A DNA stretch of 64,000 nt from Drosophila miranda (taxonomy: Eukaryota > Arthropoda > Insecta > Diptera > Drosophilidae), in the NCBI RefSeq assembly GCF_003369915.1, contig NW_022881614.1:11057001-11121000 (forward strand), read 5' to 3'. Below are positions 34,809 to 47,744 of the stretch, piece after piece. A program made the position numbers and the translations under genes. The notes below the pieces were generated by a model. The model was not told the origin of the DNA and did no database searches. It was given only the letters and a program-made list of their open reading frames with translations. The stretch's first letter is position 1, and the number at the start of each line of letters is the position of its first letter.

Positions 34809-36010
34809 CTGCGCTCAATCTGCGGTTCTTTTGCGATTCGTTTCGTTACGCTGCTCCAGGTTCTCTTCCACATCACATTTACTTTTCCGAGTTTGCAGCG
34901 AGCGGTCATAGAAATTTTGTGAGTGTTGTGAGCTTAAACAAATGTGAAATAATAATAATCTTTGAAGTGGTTTGAAAGAGTAACGTATAAAAAAAAGGTA
35001 TAAATACTGGGATCCACAAAAGGGAACATTTGGAAAAGTACCAAGAAGGGATATTAGTCTCCCTATGTTACTCAACTTTGCCGCCTCAATTCAAGTTAAA
35101 AGGTAAACGAAGGAGAGCGGGTTTTTTTTCTGTTTTTTGAGTTGAAACTTGTAAAATAATTACGGCGTCAATTCGAAAATGGAGGATTCTCAAGTTTAAC
35201 GCTGTCTTGGGGGTCTCAGGCTGTGCAGATCTAGCCTCGGTCTCTTGGAAGAAAAACTGTTGGCGAAGACAGACGTGCTATTTTTGTCCAGTCCAAGTAT
35301 AAAGAAAAAAAAAGAGGAATAAAAACCGGGAAAAGATCTTAACAGCTGAATACAGCAAAAAGAAAGAAATATTGTGCGTTTATAAAGTAAAAGTGTGTTA
35401 AGTGCCAATCTCAATTGGTATGTATTTCAGCGTCGCTAATATACACCACATACACTCGTGGCGTAGGGTAGTGCTTTTTTTTATTGTAGGAAATTAATTT
35501 TTCAGATTGGCGGTTAGTACCGGCTTAAACTTCGGGCAATCGTTTGGGTACCTGTCTGAACCCCAATACGAAAGCTCGCAACAACAATTTCCCCGATATT
35601 AGGGCCTCCGCCCGCGGCAAGGGACTTATGCTCCTCGCCCAACTACAGCTCCGTACCAAAAATTCCCAGCGCTAGGCCGAGCAGCACAAAGCGGGAGGCG
35701 TAAAAGATCGGCTCATCAGTCGCTTTGCGGGCGCGAGCCACTTATGTGTCACGGACCCGCGATATATTGGAGGCCGTCCAATTCTGCGGAAATTATTAAA
35801 GCTATGTAAACGGTCAGCCAATTTCTACCCGAAATATAGATCTGGGTCTCGACCTATTTTCGTTTCCCCATACGAAGTGCCGAGGAGTGCCCAGATGTGA
35901 AGCCGGCGGCAACGACTGTCGTTTTTTTTTTTATATCCATCAGTGTAACCGCTGATTCCTATTTTTATGCTATAGTGTCATTAGTGTAATTAGCTTAGTA
36001 AATTTCTTTT
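34809..36010. other. Unassigned segment of the triplicated unit (unit 3)
   Basis: Copy of 26038-27240 with a few small changes near 35205. Confidence 0.35.
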
Positions 36011-38711
36011 GGTTGTGTTTTTAAATTCTGTTCGGAAGAAATAGCAAGTGGAATGTGTGACAGGGCGAAAGTGAACAACGGTTAAACGGCAGAGGAGAGC
36101 GTGAGTTTTTTTTGTAAAAGTATTTCTCCAGCTTTCGTTTTAGGAACGTTGCCGCAGTCCATGGAAGCGCTTTCATCGCTGTTTCAACGAATTTATTAAA
36201 ACAAATCAAAGGAAGGCCGTAAGTGATCCCAAAACATAAAGATAAAACATTGGAGTTTGTTTGTTATGAGCAACTATTTATTGCATGACCAAAAAAAAAA
36301 AAAAAACCTCACGTAGTCAGGGGCTTCGTCGCTTAAGAGAGGCTGTGCGCTCTCCCTTATGCCCTGCTGGCAACCATAAGCGCTTACGCCGCGCATAAGA
36401 ACCAGCCCTCTTAAGAACAAGGCACAAAAGGGAAGATGCGAGGCTGGTCGCTCTGACGTTCTTTTATGCTTTCTACTTGCGGTTGCTTTCGCTAATGCAC
36501 TTGAATTACTGACCTGCCATAACGATCGCGGCGCACAGTTTTTACATTCCCTTTTGCATATTTATTTATTATTATTATCTATTTGCCTAACATAAAAGCT
36601 GGAGATATGTACCCTTCCCTTCTTTCAATTTGTAAGTTAAATTTCAATCTAAAGTGTATTATTAAGAGTTAATCATTTATTAGTTTACTAGTGCGATGCA
36701 TGTGCTATTGCTCAATATGAAATATAGGATTTAACATGAATCGGGGCTAGAGTTCTATATGCGGGGACCATGCTGGGCAAAGGAGGGTAATGGGGTTGGA
36801 TAGGAGGCTGTAAGAGCCTTCTTTATGGGATCACCGGATGAACCGGGAGCGGTGATCATGGTAGGGTGGGCATGAGTGGTCACAACAACACCGTGGCACG
36901 ACTTGTATGTGTGTATGTGTCCGTGTGTGTGTAGTTAGGTGTATTTGCTCTTGTACATATTTGTGTCGATACTTCGCTTGCACGTGAAATTTTAATGAAC
37001 GTTACTGTATCAGTATTATGATTGTTGGAGTTGAGCTGTGTCCCGTCCGTTCTGGGAAATAAAAACCCCCCATTTCTTGCCGATGAGACGGAAGCCGGAA
37101 CAAGCACGTGCCCGGACGGTAGACGAACCATCACCTGCTCAGCCTTCCGTGAAGGTTTGGTAATATCCAATATGCTACATCTTCAAAGTGGAGGGATGAG
37201 GGTGATCAAACGCTAACAACCAAGTCCCCCTCTACATACACACACATATGTAACATGTATTCTGCTGCATTAGCGCTACAAAAACAAGAGGGGAAGACAG
37301 ACTTTGGTCCGCCGAACATTTGATACCCTGACAGATCCAACAGCACTCCGCGCTGCATAAATATAGCTGGAATAACAAGGTTTTGTGCAACGATTCATTG
37401 AAACACGACTACAAAAGCTGATCAAGAAAATGCATATATGTTTTTAGGGTCGGAATGTTATGTGCAACCGCAAACATCTGCCCAAGAATAATATCCTCTT
37501 CAAGGGTATTACAACCAGCCGGCAAACAAACTTAGATATGTACGAAGCAAGAGAGAGAGAGCTAGCAAGAGAGACACACATAAAAAAGGCACGATCTGTG
37601 CTGTTCCAACATCTGTACTTTTGCCTGTGTCTATTTGATTGCGTGTGTGTGTGTGTGCTTGGGCCGCTAATTACATTTGTTTTGTAAATTTAATTTCCCA
37701 GCGAAGGGGATATTGTAGGGGGTACATAGGTATGTATGTATGTGGAGACCAGCGGTATCTGGACTGTCAGTACAATTCCTTCAGGAGTGTCGTCTGATAC
37801 TAAGTTATCTTACATATATGTATGTATGTACATATGTATGTACATACATATGTACAAATGTTTATGTAGTTGCGTGGTTATCTGATATTCTGTAGTGGAC
37901 AACGATTAGAAGGACTGATGTTTTCCTCAGAGGTCGACCAGCACGCTATCATTCCGGCTACTGTCTCGTCGGCAAAAGGGTGGTGTCCTTTTATATTTTT
38001 CTATTCTGAGACCTACGATATTTTTTTTTATATTAAAAGAGCGTGCAAGAAACTTAACGACATGTACAAGTACAATACCAGAACCGGAGAGAAACAAAAC
38101 TTTTGGCCATTAGACTTCACTTACACATATGCACACGCACGCGACACGAACGGATCAAAAGTCGTCCTCAGCTGGAATGAAGGACCACGCCCACCCTTCC
38201 TTGGTCATAATCTGCCATCTTCCTCTATTCTTTAGGGCTCGCTACTACAGGGGCTGGTTATCGGAAATCAAGATCAACGTTTAAGGAGACATTATAAATT
38301 TATTCATTAATAGCTAAAATTTAGATACATTACTAGCACTTAGTTTACCCTCTCCAAATATTTTCAATTTCCCTTAACTTAACTCCCCTGCGCTTAAACT
38401 TGGTTTTATTTTTATTCTTCGAAACTCAAAGATTGGCCTTGCTGCGTCAGCAGCTGATCCCCTCTCTCAAACTTCAACGCTCGATTGACGGCTCGACAGA
38501 CTTACAAAGTAAACGCATTTCATTTTTTCGTTTCTCCCCAATAGAACAAGTGTGATTTAGCCAATTGTCATCATCGGCAGAACCGATTATTAAAATGACT
38601 TCGCTTTATGGTTTTATTTACTCACTGTTTCTTTTGTTGTGTTGCGGTCCATCGGCGAAAGCGGTTTCCCGATGCCAGCTGATAAATCTTCGTGAGGGAT
38701 CAAGAGTTTTT
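36011..38711. other. Gene-poor stretch, unassigned
   Basis: An exon-like segment at the start (36011-36108) ends at a donor-like GAGC|GTGAGT. An A16 run lies at about 36290-36305. TG/CA and GTAT/CATA microsatellites occur near 36905-36930, 37648-37660 and 37818-37856. Two diverged inverted modules lie at about 37040-37150 (minus) and 37900-38020 (plus). I cannot assign a gene. The A run may be the tail of an unrecognised retroelement. Confidence 0.35.
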
Positions 38712-39812
38712 ATACCCGATACTCATAATGAGTATTGGGGTATATTAGATTTGTGGTAAAAGTGGATGTGTGTAACGTCCAGAAGGAATCGTTTCCGACC
38801 CCTTAAAGTATATATATTCTTGATCAGCATCAATAGCCGATTCGATTGAGCCCTGTCTGTCTGTCCGTCTGTCCGTCCGTCCGTCCGTCCCCTTCAGCGC
38901 CTAGTGCTCAAAGACTATAAGATCTAGAGCAACGATGTTTTGGATCCAGACTTCTGTGATATGTCACTGCTACAAAAATATTTCAAAACTTCGCCCCGCC
39001 CACTTCCGCCCCCACAAAGGACGAAAATCTGTGGCATCCACATTTTTAAAGATACGATAAAACCAACCAACGCAGAATCGTAGAGGATGACTATATGTTC
39101 TAGAGTGTAAAATCTCAACCAGATCGTATAATTATTATAGCCAGAATCAAGAAAACAATTTAATTCTTTCTCGCTCTGTCTCTCTCTAACACACAGGTTT
39201 CTTGGACGGCTTTGCCAATTGCAAAATATGAGTTCAAGGATCTCAGAACCTATAAGAGCCAGAGCAACCAAATTTGGTATCCACACTCCTGTGATATCGG
39301 ACCTTGACCGTTTCGTGTCCAAATTTCGCCACACCCCCTTCCGCCCCCGCAAAGGACGAAAATCTGGGGCATCCACAGATCTTAGTGACTATTAAGGCTA
39401 GAGCAACCAAATTTGGTATCCGCACTTCTGTTAGATCTCACTATAAAACGTATATCTCCGAATTTCGCCCCACCCTTTTCCGCCCCCACAAAGGACGAAA
39501 ATCTGTTGCATCCACAATATTGCACATTCGAGAAAACTAAAAACGCAGAATCATAGATAATGACCATATCTATCAGATTGCTGAATATAGATCAGATCAG
39601 ATAATTTTTATAGCCAAAAGGAACAAATCAATTTGCACTGGCTACGCAGCCCCCGACGTCACGCTCAGACTGATTTTCTGTCTCTCTCGCACGCACTCCT
39701 TGTCGTGTCGTTTAATATTAGCGGCGTCTGCCGGAGGAGAGCCATACTGACTTAGTATCGGGTATAACTGTAGAGTTGCGGTCTCCGCAGCAACTCACAA
39801 CGTTCCCCCTCG
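38712..39812 (+). mobile_element. Helitron-like derivative, copy D
   Basis: Complete copy with ATACCCGATACTC start, GTCY core, CT-rich tract and ATCGGGTATAA. The 3' hairpin (GAGTTGCGG pairing with the downstream CAGCAACTC) is intact, and the end is CCCCCTCG. It abuts the left LTR sequence. Confidence 0.8.
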
Positions 39813-41890
39813 TTTTTATTTATTTTTCTTTTTGTTGTACCTGTATGTGTAAACTGGCACTTGCACTCACACTTGCCCTAGGAGAGCACAACGAAATCCC
39901 CCTTACCCCTTTGCAGTAGAATTAATAGGTATGTTTTTATCTTTAGCTTATTATAAATTCATTATTTTACTCTTTTGCTCTACTTCCTCTTCCTATTCTT
40001 TTCTCCTTTCCGGTCCACTCGCACTCTCTCTCCTTCTGCGAGCGACCGAAAATTTGAGCCGATCCCGGTTTCGGTTCAACCACTGGAGTTCTATGACACT
40101 GCGGCACTGAGACGAGGGGTTTTTCCGTTTACAAAAAAAGTTTGATCGTAAATTGGTTTTCGTTTTCTTTTGATCTGCTCGCGATACACGACGTGCTGCT
40201 TCCCAACGGCAACTATCTCTTTCTTCAGCTCGCTAGGCTAGCCTTGGTCGAATTATTCTCGTCTCTGCTTCGCTCTAGTTTCCCCTTGTTTATGGTTCCC
40301 CTCTGCTTTGCATTCCCCTTGCCAGGTGGATTTATGTTGGAGCGGAGCTCTTTGCCTTGAGTTTTAAGTGAGGCTGGGGTGCCAAACCCGCGGATCTGCC
40401 CCAATTTAGCAGTGGAATTTCTTTGCTGACTGCTTTTTTTCTCGTTCTAGCAGGCTCGCGCACTTTTCCGAATCTACTTCCTGAGCTTCGCTAGAAGCTA
40501 CCAGTTGGCTCAGTCTCCAAGACGAACGAGGGGGAACGTTGTGAGTTGCTGCGGACACCGCAACTCTACGGTTATACCCGATACTAAGTCAGTATGGCTC
40601 TCCTCCGGCAGACGCCGCTAATATTAAACGACACGAAAAAGAGTGCGTGCCAGAGAGACAGAAAATCAGTCTGAGCGTGACGTCGGGCGCTGCGTAGCCA
40701 CTGGAAATTGATTTGTTCCTATTGGCTATAAAAATGATCTGATCTGATCCAGATTCAGCAATCTGATAGATATGGTCATTATCTATGATTCCGCGTTTTT
40801 AGTTTTCTCGAATGTGCAATATTGTGGATGCAACAGATTTTCGTCCTTTGTGGGGGCGGAAGGGGGTGGGGCGAAATTTTGAGATATACGTTTTATAGTG
40901 AGATAAAACAGGAGTGCGGATACCAAATTTGGTTGCTCTAGCCTTAATAGTCTCTGAGATTTTTGAATATCCCCAGATTTTCGTCCTTTGCGGGGGCGGA
41001 AGGGGGTGTGGCGAAATTTTGAAACAAACTCGTCTCGGTCCGATATATTAGGAGTGTGGATACCAAATTTGGTTGCACTAGCTTTTATAGTCTCTGAGAT
41101 CTAGGCGCTAATGTTTTACTCTAAGCAAAGCCGCCTATGCTACGTGTGTGTTAGAGAGAGACAGGGCGAGAAAAAATGAAATTGTTTTCTTGATGCTGGC
41201 TATAATAATAATACGATCCAATTCAGATTCCGCAGTCTTAAAGATATGGTCATTTTCTACAATTCTACGTTTTTGGTTTTATCGTATCTTTAAAATTGTG
41301 GATGCCACAGATTGTCGTCCTTTGTGGGGGCGGAAGTGGGCGGGGCGAAGTTTTGAAATATTTTTGTAGCAGTGACATATCACAGAAGTCTGGATCCAAA
41401 ACATCGTTGCTCTAGCTCTTATAGTCTTTGAGCACTAGGCGCTGAAGGGGACGGACAGACGGACGGACGGACAGACGGACAGACGGATAGACAGACAGAC
41501 AGACAGGGCCCAATCGACTCGGCTATTGATGCTGATCAAGAATATATATACTTTATGGGGTTGGAAACGATTCCTTCTGGACGTTACACACATCCACTTT
41601 TACCACAAATCTAATATACCCCAATACTCATTTTGAGTATCTGGTATAAAAAGAGCGAATGCCATTCTGCCTCGACTCTCGGACCCTACTTTCTCTGCTC
41701 GACCCTTCAACTGTCAACTTCCATTACTCTTTCCTCAGATACGATCTTTGACCTATAGGTGGCGCGTTAATTTATCTTTTTCTTCCACCCCCAGTGCTGT
41801 TAGGACGCACAGTTGTACCTGAATTTTGGTCTGCCGAGAAGCTATCCTATTCCCCGAGTGAATTTCCCCAAAGCTACAGGGCACTTTACA
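39813..41890 (-). repeat. 3' LTR (interrupted)
   Basis: Matches 47745-49992 in two blocks, 39813-40526 and 41648-41890. Between them sits an inverted Helitron-like copy (40527-41647). Confidence 0.7.
40527..41647 (-). mobile_element. Helitron-like derivative, copy E (inverted, inside 3' LTR)
   Basis: Reverse orientation. Reading plus, it runs from CGAGGGGGAACGTTG through the hairpin, the GA-rich tract (TTAGAGAGAGACAGGGCGAG near 41149) and the GGAC repeats to GGTAT. It lies opposite to copies D, G and H. Confidence 0.8.
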
Positions 41891-41968
41891 AATTCCCCCC
41901 TGCCAAATCAGACTTGGGGTAGTGAGACAGAGCTGTCACACGACCGAAAGCACAAGGCTGATCCAACC

Positions 41969-44769
41969 TTATTTCGTAAAACTTGTTGCCCTGTCTTCCA
42001 GCAATTTTAACGACCTCAGAAGTGAATAAGTTTCCCCGGATGTGATCATCTGCTGCCCAAACACCATATAGTAAGGAGTAGCCCCTATCCCCGAATGGAT
42101 TGCCGATCTTAAGGCGCAGCAAATGCTTCTCAGATGCTCATCCCAATCCTTCTGATCCGGTCGAACATATGCTCTAATGGCAGCGATAACCGAGCGAAAA
42201 ACAAACTTCGAATAGTGATCTAGTACAATAAATATCCCAACATGTCCGCTTCGCGATCTTGGATATGGCCCCAGAAAGTCGATGTAGAGCCTTTGGAAAA
42301 ACATCTGTGATTCCGCCGGCATTCCAATAGGAGGTCTTAATGTGGTGTTGGGTGGTTTTGTTGTTTTGCATTGACTGCAGGCATTTACATATGTGTGTCT
42401 TCACGTCATTCACCAGACCCGGCCAATAATAATAGCGCCTGATACGCTCCAAAGTCTTATGTATCACTCCATGGGAGGCCAAGGGATGGTCATGTGCTCT
42501 TTCCAACACTTCTTTTATCATCTCTTTCGGTACCCAGAGCTTCCATGCAAAAGAATCATGCACTAGATCCCCTGTTGAGTGTTCTGCTCGACGATAGATC
42601 AAACCATCAACTGCTTTTACATCTGGCAGTTTCGAACTATTGGCTTCTCTTCTACACGCTCTACTTGATCTAAATAATCTGCCGATTTAAAGTGTGGGGA
42701 ATCTGTATCTACCAATGGCCCTGGTTCATATCTATAGCCGCTATGTCATCTTCATGGACTCTCGATAAAACGTCAGGTACTACATTTAACTTTCCTTTTC
42801 TGTGCTCAATCTTAAATCGAAAGCCTTGGAGTTTGAGTGCCCATCTAGCTAATCTTGAGTGCAGGTCGCTTTGTGACATTAGCCACTTTAATGAGGCGTG
42901 TTCCGTGATAACCGTAAACTCGTGGCCCTCGACATACGCCCTAAATCGCTTTATGCTGACCAGTGCAGCTAAGCACTCCTGCTCCGTAACGGTATAATTT
43001 CTCTGTGCCCTATTTAATTTTTTTGTCACAAAAGCGATGGGTAATTCCTCTCCCTCGTCCGTCTTCTGAACTAGCACCCATCCAACTCCTGATTTGCTTG
43101 CATCGCAATGGATGTAAAATGGCTTAGTGAAGTCTGGGCTACGCAAAACAGGAGTACTGCAGAGCAATTCTTTCAGCCGCTCAAATGCTTTTTCTCCCTC
43201 ACTGGACATGACAAATTTCTGCTTTGGTTTCAGCAGATCAGTCAATGGAGCTGAAACTGAAGCAAAACTGAGAATAAACTTCTTATACCAGCCAGCCATG
43301 CCTAAAAAGCTTCTCAGTGCTCTCAATGTTTTTGGCAAAGGGAAGTTGGTAATGGCCGAAATCTTATCGGGATCGGTCTTTATGCCTCCTTCGCCTATTA
43401 CATGCCCGAGATACTTAACCGATTGCATGCAAAAATGACTTTTTTCGATGTTTATTGTCAGTCCAGCCTTTCGAATTTTCGAAGAAACCGTCTCCAGCAC
43501 TTTCATGTGTGAGGCAAAGCTATCAGAGATTATGAGAAAATCATCCAAGTACACGAATACTTCGTTGCGAAGTGCAAACGGAATGACTTTATCCATCAGT
43601 CTCGACATCGTTTGAGACGCATTACACAGCCCGAATGGCATAACCTTATATTGATACAAGGGTCTACCTGGTATAGTGAACGCCGTCTTGGGTCTTGAGC
43701 CTACATCTAGCGGAATTTGCCAGAAAGCGTCTTTTAAGTCCAGGCTTGATATAAAATTTGCTCTTGGCAGTCTGCTTAGAATGCCATCAATGTGGGGAAC
43801 CGGATAGGCATCTTTCTCAGCTACTGCATTCACCTTTCTACTGTCCAAGCAAAGTCTCACTTTCCCTGGTTTTTGGACTAAGACAACAGGCCCATGCGCT
43901 TTCCGACTCCTCAATTACCCCAAGCTTGATCATCCTGTCTACTTCCGCGTAGATCAGCTTCTCTATGGCAGGTGAAACCGAAAAATGCCATTGTTTGATG
44001 GGCTTAGCGTTTCCCGTATCTATCACATGGCTCAGAATCGATGTCTTACCGAGACCAGAAACAGCAAAGGAAGGAAACTGATCCACTATTGTTTTTAAAG
44101 CGAATTCTTGGGCAGGTGACAAGATGTGTTTATTCTGAGATGCCTCTATTCCTGCTATCTGTAACGGCAATGGTAATAGGTTGAAGATTTTCCAAAAATC
44201 TATCCCCAAGTATAAGTCTTGACTTAGAGAGGGAATGATAAATAGTTCTTTCTCCTTGGATTCTCCCTTAAATTCCATGCTAGTCCTTAATTTGCCTACT
44301 ATCTGCTGCCTTTTTCCATCTGCTGTACTTGCGCTTGACATTATCTTCTTGAAAGGTCGTCCGCTACATATCAAATCCTTGGCCCTCCCACACAACTCAT
44401 CCCCGCACCCGTGTCTAACAAACCCACTCTAGATTCCTCAAACACTCTAACTTTTGCGTACGGACGTTGGTCCCCATTTTTCTTCCTAATGGAGTTTATG
44501 ACTTTTGAAGCTTCCCAAAATGCCTTAAGACGCTTCGTGCTTCTCGAGACACTTCTTATTTTCTGCGACCTTATAGGTAAAACTAAGTTTCTAAAACTAT
44601 CTATTCTTCTATGCCAGTACAAAGGTTCCGCTACCTGAGCCAATTCGGGAATCTTTCCCTGTCCATCAGTACGATTCTCTGCTTCTAATCCTGCTTCGTC
44701 GGTTTTCGGTGTGGAACACCTGTCAGCTGACGAGTGTCTGATGGGTTCCCCTTCCCGTTTTTTTGACAC
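41969..44769 (-). pseudogene. Gypsy-type Pol (protease, RT, RNase H, integrase), frameshifted
   Basis: Aspartic protease motif LLDTGAG lies near 44430. Reverse transcriptase shows LDLKDAFWQIPL, MPFGLCNA and the catalytic FVYLDDFLI. RNase H shows HCDASKSGVGWVL. Integrase retains the HHCC-like region (HPLASHGV, YYYWPGL) and YIDFLGPYPRSRSGHVG. The frame changes near 44390, 43900 and 42650, within 42174-42322, and near 42000. The integrase catalytic core is internally deleted near 42175, where FRSVIAAI runs straight into a segment normally far downstream, so the copy cannot integrate. This is RNase H-RT-integrase order typical of Gypsy/Ty3. No envelope gene is seen. Confidence 0.8.
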
Positions 44770-46076
44770 CTTTGGCAGGACGGATTATAAATATTTGGGA
44801 TACCACAACCGTAGCAAAATATCTTCCGCTTCGCTGCACAGTCCTTGTATCTATGTCCCTCTTTCCTACAGTTCCAGCATACTAACGCCATTGCCCCTAT
44901 TTCCTCATTAGCTTCCCCCTCTGAAAATTCAGTTGCCTCGTCACTGATCGCTTCCTCTACGAGCTCCGCGACTTGCTTTTTTAAAGGTCCAAGCTTTTGA
45001 TATCCGTGCGTACGTTGCACCTCTTCCAAGAAACATTCTCTTTTTCTGCAGATGTCCCTCAACGTTTCGATCGAATTTATCGGAATATTCAAAATTTCGT
45101 GCTGGATCTCCGGCCGTAGATTTCGTCGAACAATTTCTATTAAGATCTTGTCCGATAGCGGCTGATCTAGTCGGTCAGTAAGCTTCTGGATAGATTCAAG
45201 AAATACCTCAAACGACTCCTTTTCTTTTTGTTTCCTGTCTCTTATCATTTGTCTAATATCAACGTCTGTCCGAGGGTCCCTGAAATGCTTTCTCAAAGCC
45301 ATGCAAAGGTCCTTCCATCGCACCACACCAACGGTCTTGTGGTACCGCCAGTAAAAGTCGGAAGTTTTGCCTTCAAACAAGGTGTTTGCGTTTCCCGTCA
45401 AGGGTTTGATGGGTCAGGGCCTCCACTCGATAAATAAAGCTGTCCACATTTAGACCATCAGAAGCTCCATTGAACCGAAGTTTCCAATTAATCATAATGT
45501 GACCAACTTTATCTGGCCTTTGAGCCAAGTCTGTGCCAATGGACCTAGCTATTGATCGCCGTGGTTGCGGGGATCCCATATCCTCATTTGCTCCGGAGAG
45601 CCCTAAGAAGTGATCCAGAGATGCGTTGTCAGTCAGATGGGGGGTCGGTGGTTGCTGTGGTGCACCCACGTGAGATTCGAGGCTGGTGGTTATTAGGTTT
45701 GCCATCTTCTCTGTCAACTGTGACAATAGTTCGTTTTGCATTTTCATAACCGCTGCGTTTATCTGTGCGGTCATGCTGCTCGAGCTTGTTGAAGGTTGAT
45801 CTTTGAGTTGTGCCCTTGCATTCCCATCTTCTGAGGTTCCCTGCCCCGAACGCGTTCTCGAAGGTAACTGAACGGGTTGAAAAGACTTTGTGGCGATGCA
45901 CTGAGTTTGACAAGTTAGGCAAGTGTTTATTGCCATAAAATGGGTCTTTATACAGGACTTGTGAAACTCATGGTTGCACTTTGTCACATATTTATCCGCT
46001 TCAGCTAGTTCCTTCAAACATAAAGTGCATTTTGGGGCGCAGCCTCCGTTTCATCGTCTGATCTATCTAATCCCAT
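44685..46076 (-). pseudogene. Gypsy-type Gag with an N-terminal RING-H2-like finger
   Basis: The ATG at 46076 is followed by an acidic start (MGLDRSDDETEA). After a frame change the sequence reads CTLC, then CNHEFHKSC and CLTCQTQC, spaced like a RING-H2 finger (C-x2-C-x12-C-x-H-x2-H-x2-C-x11-C-x2-C). A Gln/Ser-rich linker leads to a capsid-like region (FYWRYHKTVG, then RNLRPEIQ) and zinc knuckles (CWNCRKEGHRYKDC, CYGCG). A one-base frameshift near 45400 splits the ORF in two. The RING-like finger is unusual for a Gypsy Gag; its function is unknown. Confidence 0.75.
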
Positions 46077-46141
46077 GTTGATAAACAACCGACGTCGTGA
46101 TTCTCAATGCTGGGCTAATGAAGTAGATAGTAGTAATTTTT

Positions 46142-46613
46142 ATACCCGATACTCAAAATGAGTATTGGGGTATATTAGATTTGTGGTAAAAGTGGATGTG
46201 TGTAACGTCCAGAAGGAATCGTTTCCGACCCCATAAAGTATATATATTCTTGATCAGCATCAATAGCCGAGTCGATTGAGCCATGTCTGTCTGTCCGTCC
46301 GTCCGTCTGTCCGTCTGTCCGTCCGTCCGTCTGTCCGTCCCTATCAGCGCCTAGTGCTCAAAGACTATAAGAGCTAGAGCAACGATGTTTTGGATCCAGA
46401 CTTCTGTGATATGTCACTGCTACAAAAATATTTCAAAACTTTGCCCCGCCCACTTTCGCCCCCACAAAGGGCGAAAATCTGTGGCATCCACAATTTTAAA
46501 GATACGAGAAAATCGAAAATCGTAGAATCGTAGAGAATGACCATATCTTTTAAAATGCAGAATCTGAATTGGATCGTATTATTATTATAGCCAGCATCAA
46601 GAAAAAAATTTAA
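46142..46613 (+). mobile_element. Helitron-like derivative, 3'-truncated copy F
   Basis: The 5' half only: ATACCCG start, long GTCY core (46285-46340), ending in the A-rich region just where copy G begins. Confidence 0.78.
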
Positions 46614-46615
46614 TT

Positions 46616-47744
46616 ATACCCGATACTCAAAATGACTATTGGGGTATATTAGATTTGTGGTAAAAGTGGATGTGTGTAACGTCCAGAAGGAATCGTTTCC
46701 GACCCCATAAAGTATATATATTCTTGATCAGCATCAATAGCCGAGTCGATTGGGCCCTGTCTGTCTGTCTGTCTGTCCGTCTGTCCGTCTGTCCGTCTGT
46801 CCGTCCGTCCGTCTGTCCGTCCCCTTCAGCGCCTAGTGCTCAAAGACTATAAGAGCTAGAGCAACGATGTTTTGGATCCAGACTTCTGTGATATGTCACT
46901 GCTACAAGAATATTTCAAAACTTTGCCCCGCCCACTTCCGCCCCCACAAAGGGCAAAAACCTGTGGCATCCACAATTTCGACGATACGAGAAAACTAAAA
47001 ACGCAGAATCGTAGAAGATGACTATATCTTCTAGAGTGCAAAATCTGAACCAGATCGTATAATTATTATAGCCAGAATCAAGAAAACAATTTAATTTTTT
47101 CTCGCCCTGTCTCTCTCTAACACACACGTAGCATAGCCGGCTTTGCTTAGAGTAAAACATTAGCGCCTAGATCTCAGAGACTATAAAAGCTAGAGCAAAC
47201 AAATTTGGTATCCACACTCCTAATACATCGGACCGAGACGAGTTTGTTTCAAAATTTCGCCGCACCCCCTTCCGCCCCCGCAAAGGATGAAAATCTGGGG
47301 ATATTCACAAATCTCAGAGACTATTAAGGCTAGAGTAACCAAATTTGGTATCCGCACTCCTGTTAGATCTCACTATAAAACGTATATCTCAAAATTTCGC
47401 CCCACCCCCTTCCGCCCCCACAAAAGACGAAAATCTGTTGCATCCACAATATTGCACATTCGAGAAAACTAAAAACGCGGAATCATAGATAATGACCATA
47501 TCTATCAGATTGCTGAATCTGGATCAGATCGGATCATTTTTATACCCAAAAGGAACAAATCAATTTGCACTGGCTACGCAGCACCCGACGTCACGCTCAG
47601 ACTGATTTTCTGTCTCTCTCGCACGCACTCCTTGTCGTGTCGGTTAATATTAGCGGCGTCTGCCGGAGGAGAGCCATACTGACTTAGTATCGGGTATAAC
47701 TGTAGAGTTGCGGTGTCCGCAGCAACTCACTACGTTCCCCCTCG
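46616..47744 (+). mobile_element. Helitron-like derivative, copy G
   Basis: Complete copy in tandem with F, in the leader of the LTR element. The middle section (near 47120-47200) is a different subtype from copies A, D and H, and closer to E. The 3' hairpin and CCCCCTCG end are intact. Confidence 0.8.

Larger units (their letters stand above)
31615..36010 (+). repeat. Tandem unit 3 (4396 bp) of the Eps-15 3'-end triplication
   Basis: Third head-to-tail copy. At its end (AAATTTCTTTTG) the sequence passes into single-copy DNA (GTTGTGTTTTTAAATTC), marking the original downstream breakpoint. Confidence 0.92.

Noticed and set aside
36290-38700. Possible solo LTR or retroelement ended by the A16 run
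   Set aside because: No TG...CA ends, target duplication or coding remnant could be matched, so it was left unassigned.
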